Both the position numbers and the translations under genes were made by a program. Below are positions 1-6,620 of a stretch of 6,620 bases of DNA, in pieces (within the stretch, counting starts at the first letter, position 1; every line of letters begins with the position of its first letter). The notes beneath the pieces are model-generated. The model did no database searches. It saw nothing but the letters and a program-made list of their open reading frames with translations, and was not told where the DNA came from. Where the stretch lies: contig JAICKM010000390.1 in assembly GCA_025927935.1 (NCBI GenBank), positions 1 to 6,620 of the forward strand. The letters run 5' to 3'. The stretch is from Chloroflexia bacterium (GTDB taxonomy: Bacteria > Chloroflexota > Chloroflexia > QHBQ01 > JADMIH01).

Positions 1-558
1 CTCGACGACTACCGCCAGCAATTCGCCGACGGGCGCATGAGCGTGGAAGCCAAGGCCGTGTACGAGGTGCTGCTGGAGCACGGCGCGCTGTCCACGAACG
101 CCATGCGCAAGCTGTCAGGGCTGTTCGGCGGCGGCGAGACGGCCCGGCGCTTCGAGCGCGCGGTGGCCGAGTTGCAGCAGGATCTGAAGATCGTCAAGTG
201 CGGCACCGCCGAGGACAACCGCTGGAAGTACTGCTACGTCTACGACCTGCTGCTGCGCCGCTACCCCGACGTGGCCGAGCGGGCCCGCGGCATCACCACC
301 CGCCAGGCGCGGCAGCAGTTGGTGCTGCGCTACCTGGACAACGTGGCCGCGGCGCCGTTCGCCGGGCTGCAATCGCTGTTCGGCTGGGAGGCCGAGCCGC
401 TGCGCCGCACGGTGGACGAACTCCTGGCGACGGGCCGCCTGCGCGAAGTCGCGATCCCCGACCTGCCCGCCGCGCTGCACAAGCCGCGCAGCCGCAAGCT
501 GAAGGACGCCGCCGCCGCGCCGATCTGGCTGGCGCTCGGCCCGCAGCACGGCCTCTGA
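1..558 (+). CDS. AlkZ/YcaQ-related winged-helix protein, C-terminal part (5' end outside window)
   Basis: The frame is open from the first base to TGA at 556-558, giving 185 visible residues, so the true start lies upstream of the window. The ATG at 37 has no convincing ribosome-binding site and the family-like sequence continues upstream of it, so it is probably internal. The visible part alternates helical segments with winged-helix-like stretches. A block rich in family-like residues is FERAVAELQQDLKIVKCG, followed by a WKYCYVYDLL-type segment, which I associate from memory with AlkZ-related (YcaQ-family) DNA glycosylase-like proteins. Proven members of that family unhook DNA crosslinks or remove alkylated bases using a QxQ-type motif, which would lie outside this fragment, so activity cannot be judged. 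No membrane segment or signal peptide is seen. An unrelated winged-helix protein remains possible. The downstream gene is convergent. Confidence 0.6.
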   Translation, partial: LDDYRQQFADGRMSVEAKAVYEVLLEHGALSTNAMRKLSGLFGGGETARRFERAVAELQQDLKIVKCGTAEDNRWKYCYVYDLLLRRYPDVAERARGITTRQARQQLVLRYLDNVAAAPFAGLQSLFGWEAEPLRRTVDELLATGRLREVAIPDLPAALHKPRSRKLKDAAAAPIWLALGPQHGL

Positions 559-584
559 GCGCGCGCTCATAAAACACGACAGAC

Positions 585-626
585 ATCCGGCGGCGCTACC
601 GGGCCGGTTTCAAACCGGCCCCTACA
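585..626. repeat. Palindromic intergenic repeat P, copy A
   Basis: A perfect 10-bp inverted repeat, GGGCCGGTTT (601-610) and AAACCGGCCC (612-621), surrounds a single C. It is preceded by ATCCGGCGGCG at 585-595 and followed by CCTACA at 621-626. The same prefix, palindrome and tail recur at 3190-3225, which shows a dispersed element rather than a chance hairpin. It sits between two convergent genes and could weaken readthrough from either side, but there is no T tract beside it, so I do not call it an intrinsic terminator. Confidence 0.8.
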
Positions 627-634
627 ACGCAAAA

Positions 635-670
635 TGATCGCGGCCGCCTGCCCGCCGGGTCGCTGCCGCG
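635..670 (-). terminator. Possible terminator of the MerB-like gene
   Basis: Reading the minus strand past the TAA of the MerB-like gene, CGCGGC (670-665) can pair with GCCGCG (644-639), followed by ATCATTTT. The stem is all G/C but the loop is about 20 nt and the T run is only four long, so this is a weak candidate. The palindrome at 601-621 lies just beyond it and may contribute. Confidence 0.3.
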
Positions 671-678
671 GATGTAGC

Positions 679-1362
679 TTACGACGACAGTTCCCAGAAC
701 GGCGAGCGGAAGCCCAACTCGGCCCAGAGCGCCGCCACTTCGTCCGGGGTTTTGCGCCGCCAATCAAAGTCGAGCCGATCCGCATACCAGGCTTGCGCCA
801 GGCGCCATTGTTGCTCCAGCGTGAGGATAGCGCCGCGCGGTTGCCGCCACTGCCGGCACCAGCGATCTATGTGTTCTTCCGACCGGAAGAGCAGCATCGT
901 CTTTCAGGCGAACACCACGTCGTTCCACCAGTCGCGCGGCGGGACCGCGTAGTGGACGACGCCTGGCGCCGCCTGCAACGTGCCGGCTTGCACCTCCAGC
1001 GCCATTGCGTATCCGCAACACCCACACGACGTGGCAATGTGCGCGTCCGCTTTGAGCATGGCGGCGATGCCCAGCGCATCCCAGATGCAATTGCCCCACC
1101 AGCGGTGTCCGCCGGCCTGCACCGTGAAGGCTGTGGGAATGGCCGAAAACGGCTCCGCCATCAGGACTTCGCCGTTGGCTTGGAGCACCAGGGCGCGTCC
1201 CGCGGCGAGTCGTTGATACGCGGCTTGCACATCTGCCACGGGCCGCGCCAGGGCCTGGGCAATCGCATCCATCGCCGGTGCTTGCCCGGTCTGGACAAAG
1301 TGGGCATAAACCTGCGCGCGTACCTGCTTGTCGAAGAGCGTGACATCGTCTGTTGGCGGCAT
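679..1362 (-). CDS. MerB-like organomercurial lyase family protein with in-frame UGA (candidate selenocysteine 153)
   Basis: The start is ATG at 1362-1360 because AAAGGAG stands 7 nt upstream; an in-frame ATG at 1395 lies at the expected transcription start and has no such site. The frame gives 227 residues if TGA at 906-904 is read through. Residues 1-80 form a helical, winged-helix-like N-terminal domain. Residues 71-120 carry PFSAIPTAF, NCIWDALGI and TSCGCCG. Cys92 and Asp95 match the Cys96/Asp99 pair of R831b MerB, and Cys113 matches its Cys117. The TGA codon (153) aligns with catalytic Cys159: in both proteins a Phe follows at +6, a Ser at +8 and a Trp at +15. After the TGA come KTMLLFRSEEHIDRW and a helical tail ending at TAA (681-679). 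Known MerB enzymes cleave C-Hg bonds in the cytosol; this distant member's substrate is unknown, and no merA, merR or merT is visible. Selenocysteine is an inference. The main alternatives are a one-base nonsense mutation or a sequencing error. The homology call itself is firm. Confidence 0.82.
872..893 (-). promoter_or_regulatory. Candidate bacterial SECIS hairpin
   Basis: On the minus strand TCTTCC (890-885) pairs with GGAAGA (880-875), enclosing the tetraloop GGTC (884-881). One mismatch and two further pairs (G892-C873 and T893-A872 as base positions) extend the stem. The loop begins 19 nt after the TGA. From memory, the E. coli fdhF SECIS has a GGUC apical loop starting 18 nt after its UGA, and bacterial SECIS elements generally lie immediately downstream with a G-containing loop. 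A caution is that the stem overlaps codons for the conserved residues FRSEE, so part of the pairing may be a coding by-product. No bulged U like that of fdhF is evident. Confidence 0.55.
904..906 (-). other. In-frame TGA at catalytic-cysteine position (candidate Sec codon)
   Basis: The minus-strand codons run GTG GTG TTC GCC TGA AAG ACG ATG CTG: one frame with a single opal codon. It differs from the cysteine codons TGC and TGT only in the third base. It sits where the MerB family has its second catalytic cysteine. No other stop occurs in the 227-codon frame. Confidence 0.65.
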
Positions 1363-1397
1363 ATGCTTGCTCCTTTCGCGCTGCATCCGCTGCATTT

Positions 1398-1403
1398 ATT
1401 ATA
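1398..1403 (-). promoter_or_regulatory. -10 box of the MerB-like gene
   Basis: The minus strand carries a perfect TATAAT at 1403-1398, which would start transcription near 1391 and leave a leader of about 29 nt containing the AAAGGAG ribosome-binding site. No good -35 hexamer stands 16-18 nt upstream, so the promoter may be weak, or helped by an activator that I cannot identify. Confidence 0.5.
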
Positions 1404-1457
1404 CAGCGCGGACTCCGGCTCAGGCGAAAGACGGAGCGCGCGTAGGCGTCACGGAGG

Positions 1458-1486
1458 TTGCATAATGCGCGGGAGTGCGGTATAGT
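1458..1486 (+). promoter_or_regulatory. Sigma-70-type promoter of glyQS
   Basis: TTGCAT (1458-1463) and TATAGT (1481-1486) are separated by exactly 17 nt, close to the housekeeping consensus. The predicted start near 1493 falls just before the first T-box structures, so the leader is transcribed whole. It is divergent from the MerB-like promoter, with about 55 bp between the two -10 boxes. Confidence 0.75.
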
Positions 1487-1662
1487 AATCCCATAGGCGT
1501 TACGTAGCCGAACGCAGGCAGTGACGGAGAAGAGTAGCCGCAACGCGACCGGGCAGCGAACGAGGGATAGTGCAAGCCTCGAACGGCGGGTGTGGTGAAG
1601 GGCGCTCCCGAGCCGGGCGCGGGCTATGCCGAAAGTGGGCGGTCCACGGTGGGCCGTCAAGT

Positions 1663-1700
1663 AGGGTGGAACCGCGGGAGCCTTCCGGCCTCTCGTCCCT
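1663..1700 (+). promoter_or_regulatory. T-box antiterminator
   Basis: AGGG (1663-1666) pairs with CCCT (1697-1700), then comes the 7-nt bulge TGGAACC (1667-1673), then GCGGGAG (1674-1680) pairs with CTCTCGT (1690-1696), allowing G-U pairs. This is the classic bulged antiterminator fold that is stabilised by the free tRNA acceptor end. Its 3' arm is the same sequence used as the 5' arm of the terminator. Confidence 0.9.
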
Positions 1701-1723
1701 AAGCTGGGGGCGGGGGCTTTTTT
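1688..1723 (+). terminator. T-box-controlled attenuator terminator
   Basis: GCCTCT and GTCCC in 1688-1699 pair with the G-rich arm at 1706-1717 (GGGGGCGGGGGC) with one bulged C, followed by TTTTTT at 1718-1723. It shares 1690-1699 with the antiterminator, so the two folds exclude each other. Formation stops transcription 42 nt before the glyQS start codon when tRNA-Gly is charged. Confidence 0.9.
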
Positions 1724-1764
1724 ATTGCCCTCGCCGATTGATCCAAGTAAAGGAGGATACGGCA

Positions 1765-3078
1765 ATGGAAAACCCGGTTCAACTCGACACCATCGTCTCG
1801 CTGGCGAAGCGCCGCGGCTTCGTGTTTCAGTCGTCTGAGATCTACGGCGGCTTCTCCAGCACCTGGGACTACGGCCCCCTGGGCGTGGAATTGAAGCGCA
1901 ATGTCAAGGCTGCCTGGTGGCGGGCCACCGTGCAGGAGCGCGACGACGTGGTCGGCCTCGATTCGGCCATCCTGATGGCGCCCGCCGTCTGGGAGGCGTC
2001 GGGCCACCTGGCGAACTTCACCGACCCGCTGGTGGACTGCAAGCAGTGCAAGATGCGCTTCCGCGCCGACCAGATCGAGGGCCCGCGCTGCCCCAACTGC
2101 GGCGGCGAACTGACCGAGGCGCGCAACTTCAACCTGATGTTCAAGACTTTCGTCGGCCCGGTGGAGGAAGACGCCTCGGTGGCCTACCTGCGCCCGGAGA
2201 CGGCCCAGGGCATCTTCGTCAACTTCCTGAACGTGCAACAGTCGATGCGCCGCAAGCTGCCCTTCGGCATCGCGCAGCAGGGCAAGTCGTTCCGCAACGA
2301 GATCACGCCCGGTAACTTCATCTTCCGCACCCGCGAGTTCGAGCAGATGGAGATGGAATACTTCGTGCGGCCCGGCGAGGACGAGATCTGGTACCCGCGC
2401 TGGCGCGAGGAGCGCTTCAACTGGTACCTGCGGCTCGGCGTGAACCCGGAGCGGCTGCGCCTGCGCGACCACGAGCAGTCGGAGCTGTCGCACTACTCGA
2501 AGGCCACCGCCGATGTCGAGTATCTCTACCCGTGGGGCTGGGGCGAGTTGGAAGGCATCGCCAACCGCACCGATTACGATCTGCGCCAGCACATGGAGCA
2601 CAGCGGCAAGGATCTGCGCTACCACGACGAAGAGTCGGGCACGCGCTTCCTGCCCTATGTGATCGAGCCGGCGGTGGGCGTGGATCGCGCCGCGCTCGTC
2701 TTCCTGTTCGACGCCTACGCCGAGGAGCAGGTGGGCGACAAGAACGACACCCGCGTGGTGTTGCACCTGCACCCGGAACTGGCCCCGATCAAGGTGGCGG
2801 TGATGCCGCTGTCCAAGAAGGAGCCGCTGACCAACCTGGCCCACGACATCCACCGCACCATCCGCAAGCACTGGATGACCCAGTACGACGAGACGGGCGG
2901 CGCCATCGGCAAGCGCTACCGCCGCCAGGACGAGATCGGCACGCCGCTCTGCGTGACGGTGGACTTCGACAGCCTGGAAGACCACGCCGTGACCATCCGC
3001 GAGCGCGACTCCATGGCCCAGGTCCGCGTGCCGATTGCGGATCTGGTGCCCGCGCTGCGCGAAAAGCTCGGCTTCTAA
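1765..3078 (+). CDS. glyQS: Glycyl-tRNA synthetase, single-chain alpha2 type
   Basis: This cytosolic class II enzyme attaches glycine to tRNA-Gly using ATP. The start is ATG at 1765 because AAAGGAGG lies just upstream at 1749-1756; the frame is open further back, but that stretch is the T-box leader. The 437 residues show a zinc-type cluster (Cys92, Cys95, Cys109, Cys112), [11 protein letters not shown] at 141-151, motif 2 with [10 protein letters not shown] beginning at 176, the GELEGIA segment near 260, motif 3 EPAVGVDR at 301-308, and an HGTP-type anticodon-binding domain from about 340 to the end. The length is at the short end for the archaeal/Gram-positive-like single-chain family, and no motif is missing. 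It is the sole gene of its transcript, controlled by the glycine T-box and closed by a strong terminator. The name glyS is also used for this type. Confidence 0.97.
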   Translation: MENPVQLDTIVSLAKRRGFVFQSSEIYGGFSSTWDYGPLGVELKRNVKAAWWRATVQERDDVVGLDSAILMAPAVWEASGHLANFTDPLVDCKQCKMRFRADQIEGPRCPNCGGELTEARNFNLMFKTFVGPVEEDASVAYLRPETAQGIFVNFLNVQQSMRRKLPFGIAQQGKSFRNEITPGNFIFRTREFEQMEMEYFVRPGEDEIWYPRWREERFNWYLRLGVNPERLRLRDHEQSELSHYSKATADVEYLYPWGWGELEGIANRTDYDLRQHMEHSGKDLRYHDEESGTRFLPYVIEPAVGVDRAALVFLFDAYAEEQVGDKNDTRVVLHLHPELAPIKVAVMPLSKKEPLTNLAHDIHRTIRKHWMTQYDETGGAIGKRYRRQDEIGTPLCVTVDFDSLEDHAVTIRERDSMAQVRVPIADLVPALREKLGF

Positions 3079-3093
3079 TCGCGGCAGGCAGAG

Positions 3094-3133
3094 GAGGGCG
3101 CCCGGCACGTTTCGTGCGGGCGTCCTCTTTTTT
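3094..3133 (+). terminator. Intrinsic terminator of glyQS
   Basis: A 15-bp stem is formed by 3094-3109 and 3113-3127 with one bulged G, one G-U pair and a TTT loop. It is followed directly by six T residues (3128-3133). It stands 15 nt after the glyQS stop codon. Confidence 0.95.
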
Positions 3134-3156
3134 GTCGCACGGGACAGAGGATGGCC

Positions 3157-3187
3157 GTGTCACTCTGAGCGGCGCGAAGAGTCTCGT
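3157..3187 (+). repeat. 31-nt intergenic repeat L, copy 1
   Basis: The unit begins GTGTCACTCTGAGCGG and ends GAAGAGTCTCGT. ACTCT and AGAGT within it can pair as a short stem. This copy has GGCGCG where copy 2 has GGAGCG. It is followed by TGATCCGG and then runs straight into palindromic repeat P copy B. Confidence 0.85.
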
Positions 3188-3189
3188 TG

Positions 3190-3225
3190 ATCCGGCGGCG
3201 GGCCGGTTTCAAACCGGCTCCTACA
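3190..3225. repeat. Palindromic intergenic repeat P, copy B
   Basis: The prefix ATCCGGCGGCG is at 3190-3200, the inverted repeat GGGCCGGTTT / AAACCGGCTC is at 3200-3220 around C3210 with one G-T mismatch, and the tail is CCTACA. Copy A at 585-626 has the same three parts, with an extra CTACC between the prefix and the palindrome. Confidence 0.8.
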
Positions 3226-3247
3226 GCGGCGTCGCCGGCGCGGCGGC

Positions 3248-3278
3248 GTGTCACTCTGAGCGGAGCGAAGAGTCTCGT
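3248..3278 (+). repeat. 31-nt intergenic repeat L, copy 2
   Basis: It is identical to copy 1 except for one base in the central GGAGCG, and in the same orientation. The stem ACTCT/AGAGT is intact around the loop GAGCGGAGCGA. The next copy begins 12 nt further on. Confidence 0.85.
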
Positions 3279-3290
3279 CGCATGGGAGCC

Positions 3291-3321
3291 GTGTCACTCT
3301 GAGCGGAGCGAAAAGTCTCGT
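3291..3321 (+). repeat. 31-nt intergenic repeat L, copy 3
   Basis: It differs from copy 2 by one base (GAAAAGT for GAAGAGT), which removes one pair of the short stem. It is followed by CTAATCCGG, resembling the TGATCCGG after copy 1. It ends 11 nt before the AAGGAG ribosome-binding site of the glutaredoxin-like gene, so it lies in that gene's leader or promoter region. Confidence 0.85.
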
Positions 3322-3346
3322 CTAATCCGGGCAAGGAGCAACTACT

Positions 3347-3622
3347 ATGACTACTACGGATAGCAACAGCGCCCGCCCGCCCATCGTCGTCTACAGCGGG
3401 CCGCTGTGCAGCGGCTGCGACGAAGTCAAGGCGTACCTGGCTGGGCACGACCTGCCCTACGAGGAGCGGAACATTCGCGGCGACATCGAAACAATGATCG
3501 AGTTTCGGCGCAAGGGCTACGACATTCTGCCCGTGATCGAGGTGGGCGATCAGGTGATCAGCGAGTACGAGTCGGTGGCGCAGGTGGAAGCGGCCTTGCT
3601 GGCCGCGGGCTACCTGAGCTAA
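3347..3622 (+). CDS. Glutaredoxin-family protein
   Basis: ATG at 3347 follows AAGGAG (3333-3338) with an 8-nt gap. The 91 residues form a single thioredoxin-like fold: an initial strand IVVYSG, the redox motif Cys21-Ser-Gly-Cys24 at the start of the first helix, a DILPVI segment with the expected cis-proline at Pro62, then VGDQVISEYES and a C-terminal helix. Such proteins reduce disulfides or mixed disulfides in the cytosol. CSGC differs from the CPYC of classical glutaredoxins, so the electron donor (glutathione, another thiol, or thioredoxin reductase) cannot be inferred. No signal peptide is present. The stop codon is 20 nt from the next start, so it is probably cotranscribed with the hydrolase. 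The promoter is not clear and the upstream region is filled with repeats. Confidence 0.88.
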   Translation: MTTTDSNSARPPIVVYSGPLCSGCDEVKAYLAGHDLPYEERNIRGDIETMIEFRRKGYDILPVIEVGDQVISEYESVAQVEAALLAAGYLS

Positions 3623-3642
3623 ACCGCCAGGAGACGTAGGCG

Positions 3643-4461
3643 ATGGTCGAAGATCCGCAGCTTGTGTACACACTGCCGGGTATGGATCAAGTGCCGGTGC
3701 GCAAGGATGTGCCCTACAAGACCGTAGACGGCGAGTCCCTCTTGCTGGATGTCTACACCCCGCCGCGGTTGGCGCCCGGCGCGACGAGGCCCGCCGTGCT
3801 CTTCGTCCATGGTGACGGCCCGCCCGCCATGCTGCGCCACGCCAAGGATTGGGGCCAGTACACCGGCTGGGGCCAACTGGCCGCCCGGTCGGGCCTGGTG
3901 GGCATCACCTTTAATCACCGCTCCTCCGAGGGCTGGACGAAGTTGCCCCAGGCGGCCGGGGATATTGCCGGCCTGATCGCCTTTGTGCGGCGGGAAGCGC
4001 CGGATCTCGGCCTCGACGCGGATCGGCTCTGCGTCTGGATCGGCTCGGCGGGCGGCCCGGCCGGACTGGCCCCGTTGTTGCGTGACCCACCGCCATTCCT
4101 GCGGGGCCTGGTCGCTTACTATACTGTCATGGACTTGCAGGGGCTGTCAGGCTATGTCGATTTGCCGCCGCATGTCACGCCCGATCTCCTGCGTGAGTTT
4201 TCGCCGGTGTCCCAGGTGCCCGCCGGCCCCGAGTCCTGCCCGCCGCTATTCATCGCGCGCGCCGGGCTGGATCGCGCCGCGATCAACGAATCGATTGACG
4301 TCTTTATCCAGACCGCCCTGACCCGCAATCTCCACCTGGACGTGATGAACCATCCCACCGGCCGGCACGGGTTCGACGTGCTGGACACCGATGCCCGCTC
4401 GGGGGAGATCATCCGGCGGACCCTGGAGTTCATGACGCACCACCTGGATGCTGCCGGCTAA
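3643..4461 (+). CDS. Alpha/beta hydrolase (esterase/lipase-like)
   Basis: ATG at 3643 follows AGGAG (3629-3633) with a 9-nt gap. The 272-residue protein shows the order expected of a carboxylesterase- or dienelactone-hydrolase-like alpha/beta fold: a LLLDVYTP strand near 33-40, the oxyanion-type HGDG at 56-59, the nucleophile elbow WIGSAGG with Ser135, a likely acidic residue Asp210 in ARAGLD, and catalytic-type His242 in RHGF. The elbow has Ile133 two positions before Ser, where the usual GxSxG pattern has Gly. There is no signal peptide or membrane segment, so a cytosolic location is inferred. The substrate cannot be told. It is the second gene of a two-gene unit with the glutaredoxin-like protein, but no shared function is evident. 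The gene ends before a strong hairpin shared with convergent uvrA. Confidence 0.85.
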   Translation: MVEDPQLVYTLPGMDQVPVRKDVPYKTVDGESLLLDVYTPPRLAPGATRPAVLFVHGDGPPAMLRHAKDWGQYTGWGQLAARSGLVGITFNHRSSEGWTKLPQAAGDIAGLIAFVRREAPDLGLDADRLCVWIGSAGGPAGLAPLLRDPPPFLRGLVAYYTVMDLQGLSGYVDLPPHVTPDLLREFSPVSQVPAGPESCPPLFIARAGLDRAAINESIDVFIQTALTRNLHLDVMNHPTGRHGFDVLDTDARSGEIIRRTLEFMTHHLDAAG

Positions 4462-4477
4462 CCGCGTTCGCACCGGA

Positions 4478-4520
4478 AAGCAAAACGCGGGGCCGGTCCA
4501 GCGACCGGCCCCGCGTGCTT
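4478..4520. terminator. Shared terminator hairpin between the hydrolase gene and uvrA
   Basis: A perfect 13-bp stem, 4486-4498 with 4503-4515, encloses the loop CAGC. On the minus strand it is followed by TTTTGCTTT, making a good intrinsic terminator for uvrA 13 nt after its stop codon. On the plus strand the following T content is poor, so termination of the hydrolase transcript is less certain. Flanking AAGCA/TGCTT can extend the stem past an AAA bulge. Confidence 0.85.
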
Positions 4521-4527
4521 ATGCCTA

Positions 4528-6620
<2,093 letters not shown>

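Larger units (their letters stand above)
1493..1723 (+). ncRNA. Glycine T-box riboswitch (leader of glyQS)
   Basis: This leader senses uncharged tRNA-Gly and allows transcription of the synthetase gene when glycine charging is low. Stem I is visible: GGAG (1526-1529) with CTCC (1605-1608), the AGTA side of the specifier loop (1533-1536), and GCCGCA (1537-1542) with TGTGGT (1591-1596). The specifier loop GAAGGGCG (1597-1604) presents GGC at 1601-1603 as the glycine codon, followed by the usual purine. A distal hairpin CGAGG/CCTCG occupies 1561-1581. A likely basal pairing is TAGCC (1505-1509) with GGCTA (1622-1626), and a likely Stem III is 1640-1645 with 1651-1656. The conserved T-box sequence AGGGTGGAACCGCG is at 1663-1676. 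Its UGGA (1667-1670) complements a UCCA acceptor end, the end expected of bacterial tRNA-Gly with discriminator U. Confidence 0.95.

Noticed and set aside
37..558. Treating the first gene as complete from ATG 37
   Set aside because: The frame stays open to base 1, there is no ribosome-binding site before 37, and the family-like sequence continues upstream.
679..1395. Reading the MerB-like region as two separate genes (904-1362 and 679-897) or as a pseudogene
   Set aside because: Both halves are in the same frame, are separated by one TGA, and together match one family protein. The ATG at 897 has no convincing ribosome-binding site and the second half alone lacks the active site. Pseudogene status cannot be excluded, but no other lesion is present.
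634..1485. Long plus-strand open frame opposite the MerB-like gene
   Set aside because: It lacks a ribosome-binding site and any recognisable protein feature. GC-rich third positions of the real gene keep the opposite strand open.
1570..1764. N-terminal extension of glyQS to an upstream in-frame start at 1570
   Set aside because: This stretch is the T-box leader, including the terminator, and the strong AAAGGAGG site fixes the start at 1765.
1699..3108. Long minus-strand open frame opposite glyQS
   Set aside because: A shadow of glyQS: its sequence is low-complexity, it overlaps the terminator and T-box, and it shows no family features.
3157..3321. CRISPR array
   Set aside because: There are only three units with spacing of 60 and 12 nt, one gap holds a dispersed palindrome, and no cas gene is near. 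It is an intergenic repeat cluster.
3298..3326. Promoter for the glutaredoxin gene using TCTAAT at 3321-3326
   Set aside because: There is no -35 match at 16-18 nt, and the start would fall on the ribosome-binding site, leaving almost no leader.

Overview
The window is GC-rich, tightly packed bacterial chromosome. The glycine T-box ahead of a single-chain (alpha2) glycyl-tRNA synthetase, the GC-rich codon use and the short repeat families between genes suggest a member of the Chloroflexota (possibly Anaerolineae-like). That placement is inference; no phylogenetic marker was compared.

Layout, left to right. (1) The 3' end of a + strand gene, probably an AlkZ/YcaQ-related winged-helix protein (1-558). 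(2) A short intergenic stretch with a perfect palindromic repeat (585-626). (3) A - strand gene for a MerB-like organomercurial lyase family protein (679-1362). It is interrupted by a single in-frame TGA at 904-906, exactly where the family has its second catalytic cysteine. A hairpin with a GGUC loop starts just after the TGA. (4) A divergent promoter region, then a complete glycine T-box riboswitch (about 1493-1723) and glyQS (1765-3078) with a strong terminator. (5) A repeat-rich intergenic region (3134-3346) with three 31-nt direct repeats and a second copy of the palindrome. (6) A two-gene + strand unit: a glutaredoxin-like protein (3347-3622) and an alpha/beta hydrolase (3643-4461). (7) A shared terminator hairpin, then the - strand uvrA gene (4528 to beyond the right edge).

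The highlight is the MerB-like gene. The frame stays open for 74 codons after the TGA and keeps family features. The TGA falls on the residue equivalent to Cys159 of plasmid R831b MerB, with the Cys92/Asp95 pair intact upstream. A 6-bp stem capped by GGUC lies 19 nt downstream, close to the geometry of the E. coli fdhF SECIS. Together these make a selenocysteine-containing MerB-like enzyme (Cys-Asp-Sec active site) the best reading. An automated annotation would split it into two unrelated-looking short proteins or call it a pseudogene.

The glyQS control region is a textbook attenuator: a good promoter, a GGC specifier codon, a UGGA acceptor-binding bulge that fits a tRNA-Gly ending in UCCA, and mutually exclusive antiterminator and terminator folds. 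The remaining genes look like ordinary housekeeping, redox and DNA-repair functions with no evident joint pathway.
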